In this document: positions 62,844-64,000 of the stretch, piece by piece
Numbering within the stretch: position 1 is the first letter of the stretch
How the letters are laid out: every line of letters starts with the position of its first letter
NCBI GenBank assembly: GCA_905182985.1
Contig: CAJJDN010000005.1
Span: forward strand, 251,823 to 315,822
Length of the DNA: 64,000 bases
Origin: Paramecium sonneborni
Taxonomy: Eukaryota > Ciliophora > Oligohymenophorea > Peniculida > Parameciidae
Reading direction: 5' to 3'
Program-made: the position numbers and the translations under genes
Notes under the pieces: model-generated
Told to the model about the DNA's origin: nothing
The model's input: the letters and a program-made list of their open reading frames with translations, nothing else
The model's database searches: none

Positions 62844-63623
62844 TCATTATGTGTGTAATTTCTCATTTGCTCTAGTTTTAAACCCATTGAAATCCCACTT
62901 TGTTTCAACTCTCTCTGCTTATTCAATATGTACACCTTATTCATCTACATAACCTAATTAAATCATATCATGTGCTCTACAATCTCTGCAAAATAATACC
63001 TATCATTAATCTTTCATTTACTTTAAAACATTCTCTTATTACTTATTTAGCTTAATCAAGAGTGCAATTTTCATTCCAATAATTACTAATTATTGCTTTA
63101 CAGAAATAACTTGCAAAACCAGTTGTCACAAAATTTGATTCCAAGTATGTACCATAAATATCTACTAATGCTAGATATCTCTCACCATTATGAAATCCCT
63201 AAATACTTAAAAATCTATACAGCAATCACATTCTGTAAGTATAATGGATTTATTTTGCATCTCTTTTTATATGATAATCTAGCTAAGAAATTACCATAAT
63301 CTCTTGGAGATGGATGAACTCCATCATCATATTATAAAGCTGATCTATCTATTTTTGCTAATTCTTTCACCACTTATTAGAAATCAGAAAATTCTCCACT
63401 TGAAACATATAAAGTATTTTTAGACACTTGAGCAATCTTCTCTACATTTCTAAATCAATTTTCTCAATTTTTACTTAAATGCTGCCATACTTCCATAACT
63501 ACATAGAGTATCAGTTCCAATTACTACTCCACCCTTGTAAACTAATGCTATTACACTACCTCCAGTCACTACTGGGGAAGTTGTATGTTATTATTAACCT
63601 GATAACTCAGAATTGAAAATCAT
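62844..63623 (-). CDS. PSMB4: 20S proteasome beta-4 subunit
   Basis: Encodes 236 residues with introns at plus-strand 63450-63474, 63199-63220 and 63000-63021 (25, 22, 22 nt). After a short propeptide (MIFNSELSGQQQ) comes TTSPVVTGGSVIALVYKGGV, then VIGTDTLCSYGSMAAFKN, matching the PVTG-S-V and GSYGS pattern of the non-catalytic beta-4 subunit. HPSPRDYGNFLARLSYKKR and FHNGERYLALVDIYG are the usual central strands. The last intron yields CFKVLFCRDCRAHDMIQLGY, which fits the beta-4 C-terminal helix (VLxYRDxR). There is no catalytic Lys33/Asp17 set. It acts in the core particle ring that degrades ubiquitinated proteins. Confidence 0.93.
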
Positions 63624-64000
63624 TATAATATATATTTAAATAATTAATACTGATGTTATATAATTTTTAAGCATTATTTATATACAAATAACCTTAATTT
63701 TTATTAATATTATCATACTATGATTGATTACATTAAAAATTATTATATTTTGCTTTTATTTTATATTATGTTATATGCTATGCTATAATTTAATTATCCA
63801 ATGTAATACAATAATCTTTTCAATTAGAGATATATATATATATATATATATAATTTTTGAACATTCACATTATAGAATTCAAATAAGATTTAAATGATTT
63901 TTAAGTTTCAATTAGAGAGTTCAAGTTTTCCTTAATTTTACTTGATTTATTCTGTAAACTTAATTTAGCTAGAAATTATGGATTATTTTATAAAATTTCG
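63624..64000. other. Intergenic region at the right edge, with a TA tract
   Basis: 377 bp upstream of the proteasome gene with no gene seen. A (TA)11 run lies at 63831-63852. The region should hold the PSMB4 promoter. Confidence 0.5.

Noticed and set aside
62330..62944. Minus-strand frames at 62330-62581 and 62636-62944
   Set aside because: The first is antisense to the SANT-like gene and the AAT tract. The second is antisense to the 96-residue gene and reads the proteasome region in the wrong frame.
63831..63852. TA repeat as a telomere or internal eliminated sequence boundary
   Set aside because: It is a simple dinucleotide run; Paramecium telomeres are G-rich repeats, and excised sequences leave only a single TA.

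Overview
The window is almost certainly macronuclear DNA of a ciliate, most likely Paramecium or a close relative. It is very AT-rich. Under the standard code almost no long reading frame exists, but with TAA and TAG read as glutamine and TGA as the only stop, long conserved proteins appear across nearly the whole window. The gene models carry about 60 GT..AG introns, nearly all 19-34 nt long, a size typical of Paramecium and far shorter than most Tetrahymena introns. For every model called with confidence, the coding length after intron removal is an exact multiple of three. Intergenic gaps are short and both strands are used.

Layout. 1-14 kb: end of a zinc-ribbon protein, an EGF-TM-RING E3 ligase (-), a LAS1-type pre-rRNA nuclease, a WD-like propeller, a small unknown (-), an unresolved locus, a coiled-coil membrane protein, an MDR-type oxidoreductase (-), and two ULK/ATG1-like kinases flanking an unknown gene. 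14-30 kb: a 1,666-residue PHD protein related to the KDM5 C-terminal half, a spastin-like AAA ATPase, a myristoylated unknown, an OSBP-type lipid-transfer protein and a voltage-gated K+ channel. 30-43 kb: a SANT-like protein (-), a probably broken gene (-), a calcium-sensor/PIP5K fusion (-), and a 1,264-residue KH-RBR ubiquitin ligase (-). 42.5-64 kb: an SLC35F6-like transporter, TRAPPC11, a small MGC-type acylated protein, a 1,607-residue TmcB-like membrane protein, a second MGC-type protein (-), CLPTM1, a Q/N-rich unknown, PRMT5, a paralogue of the SANT-like protein, a small one-helix membrane protein and proteasome beta-4 (-).

The scaffold has six places where contig ends overlap but were not merged. 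A sequence of 574-1,241 bp is repeated on each side of a single n or an N run. These create false partial copies of the spastin-like, SANT-like, PIP5K, SLC35F6 and TRAPPC11 genes. Collapsed, the locus is about 56.9 kb.

The genes are mostly unrelated housekeeping, signalling and trafficking genes and do not form an operon or defence island. I found no mobile element, CRISPR array, rRNA or tRNA. The most interesting items are the NCS-PIP5K fusion, the KH-RBR ligase, the ciliate-type SANT-like pair, the two MGCT proteins beside the TmcB-like gene, and the damaged gene near 33 kb.
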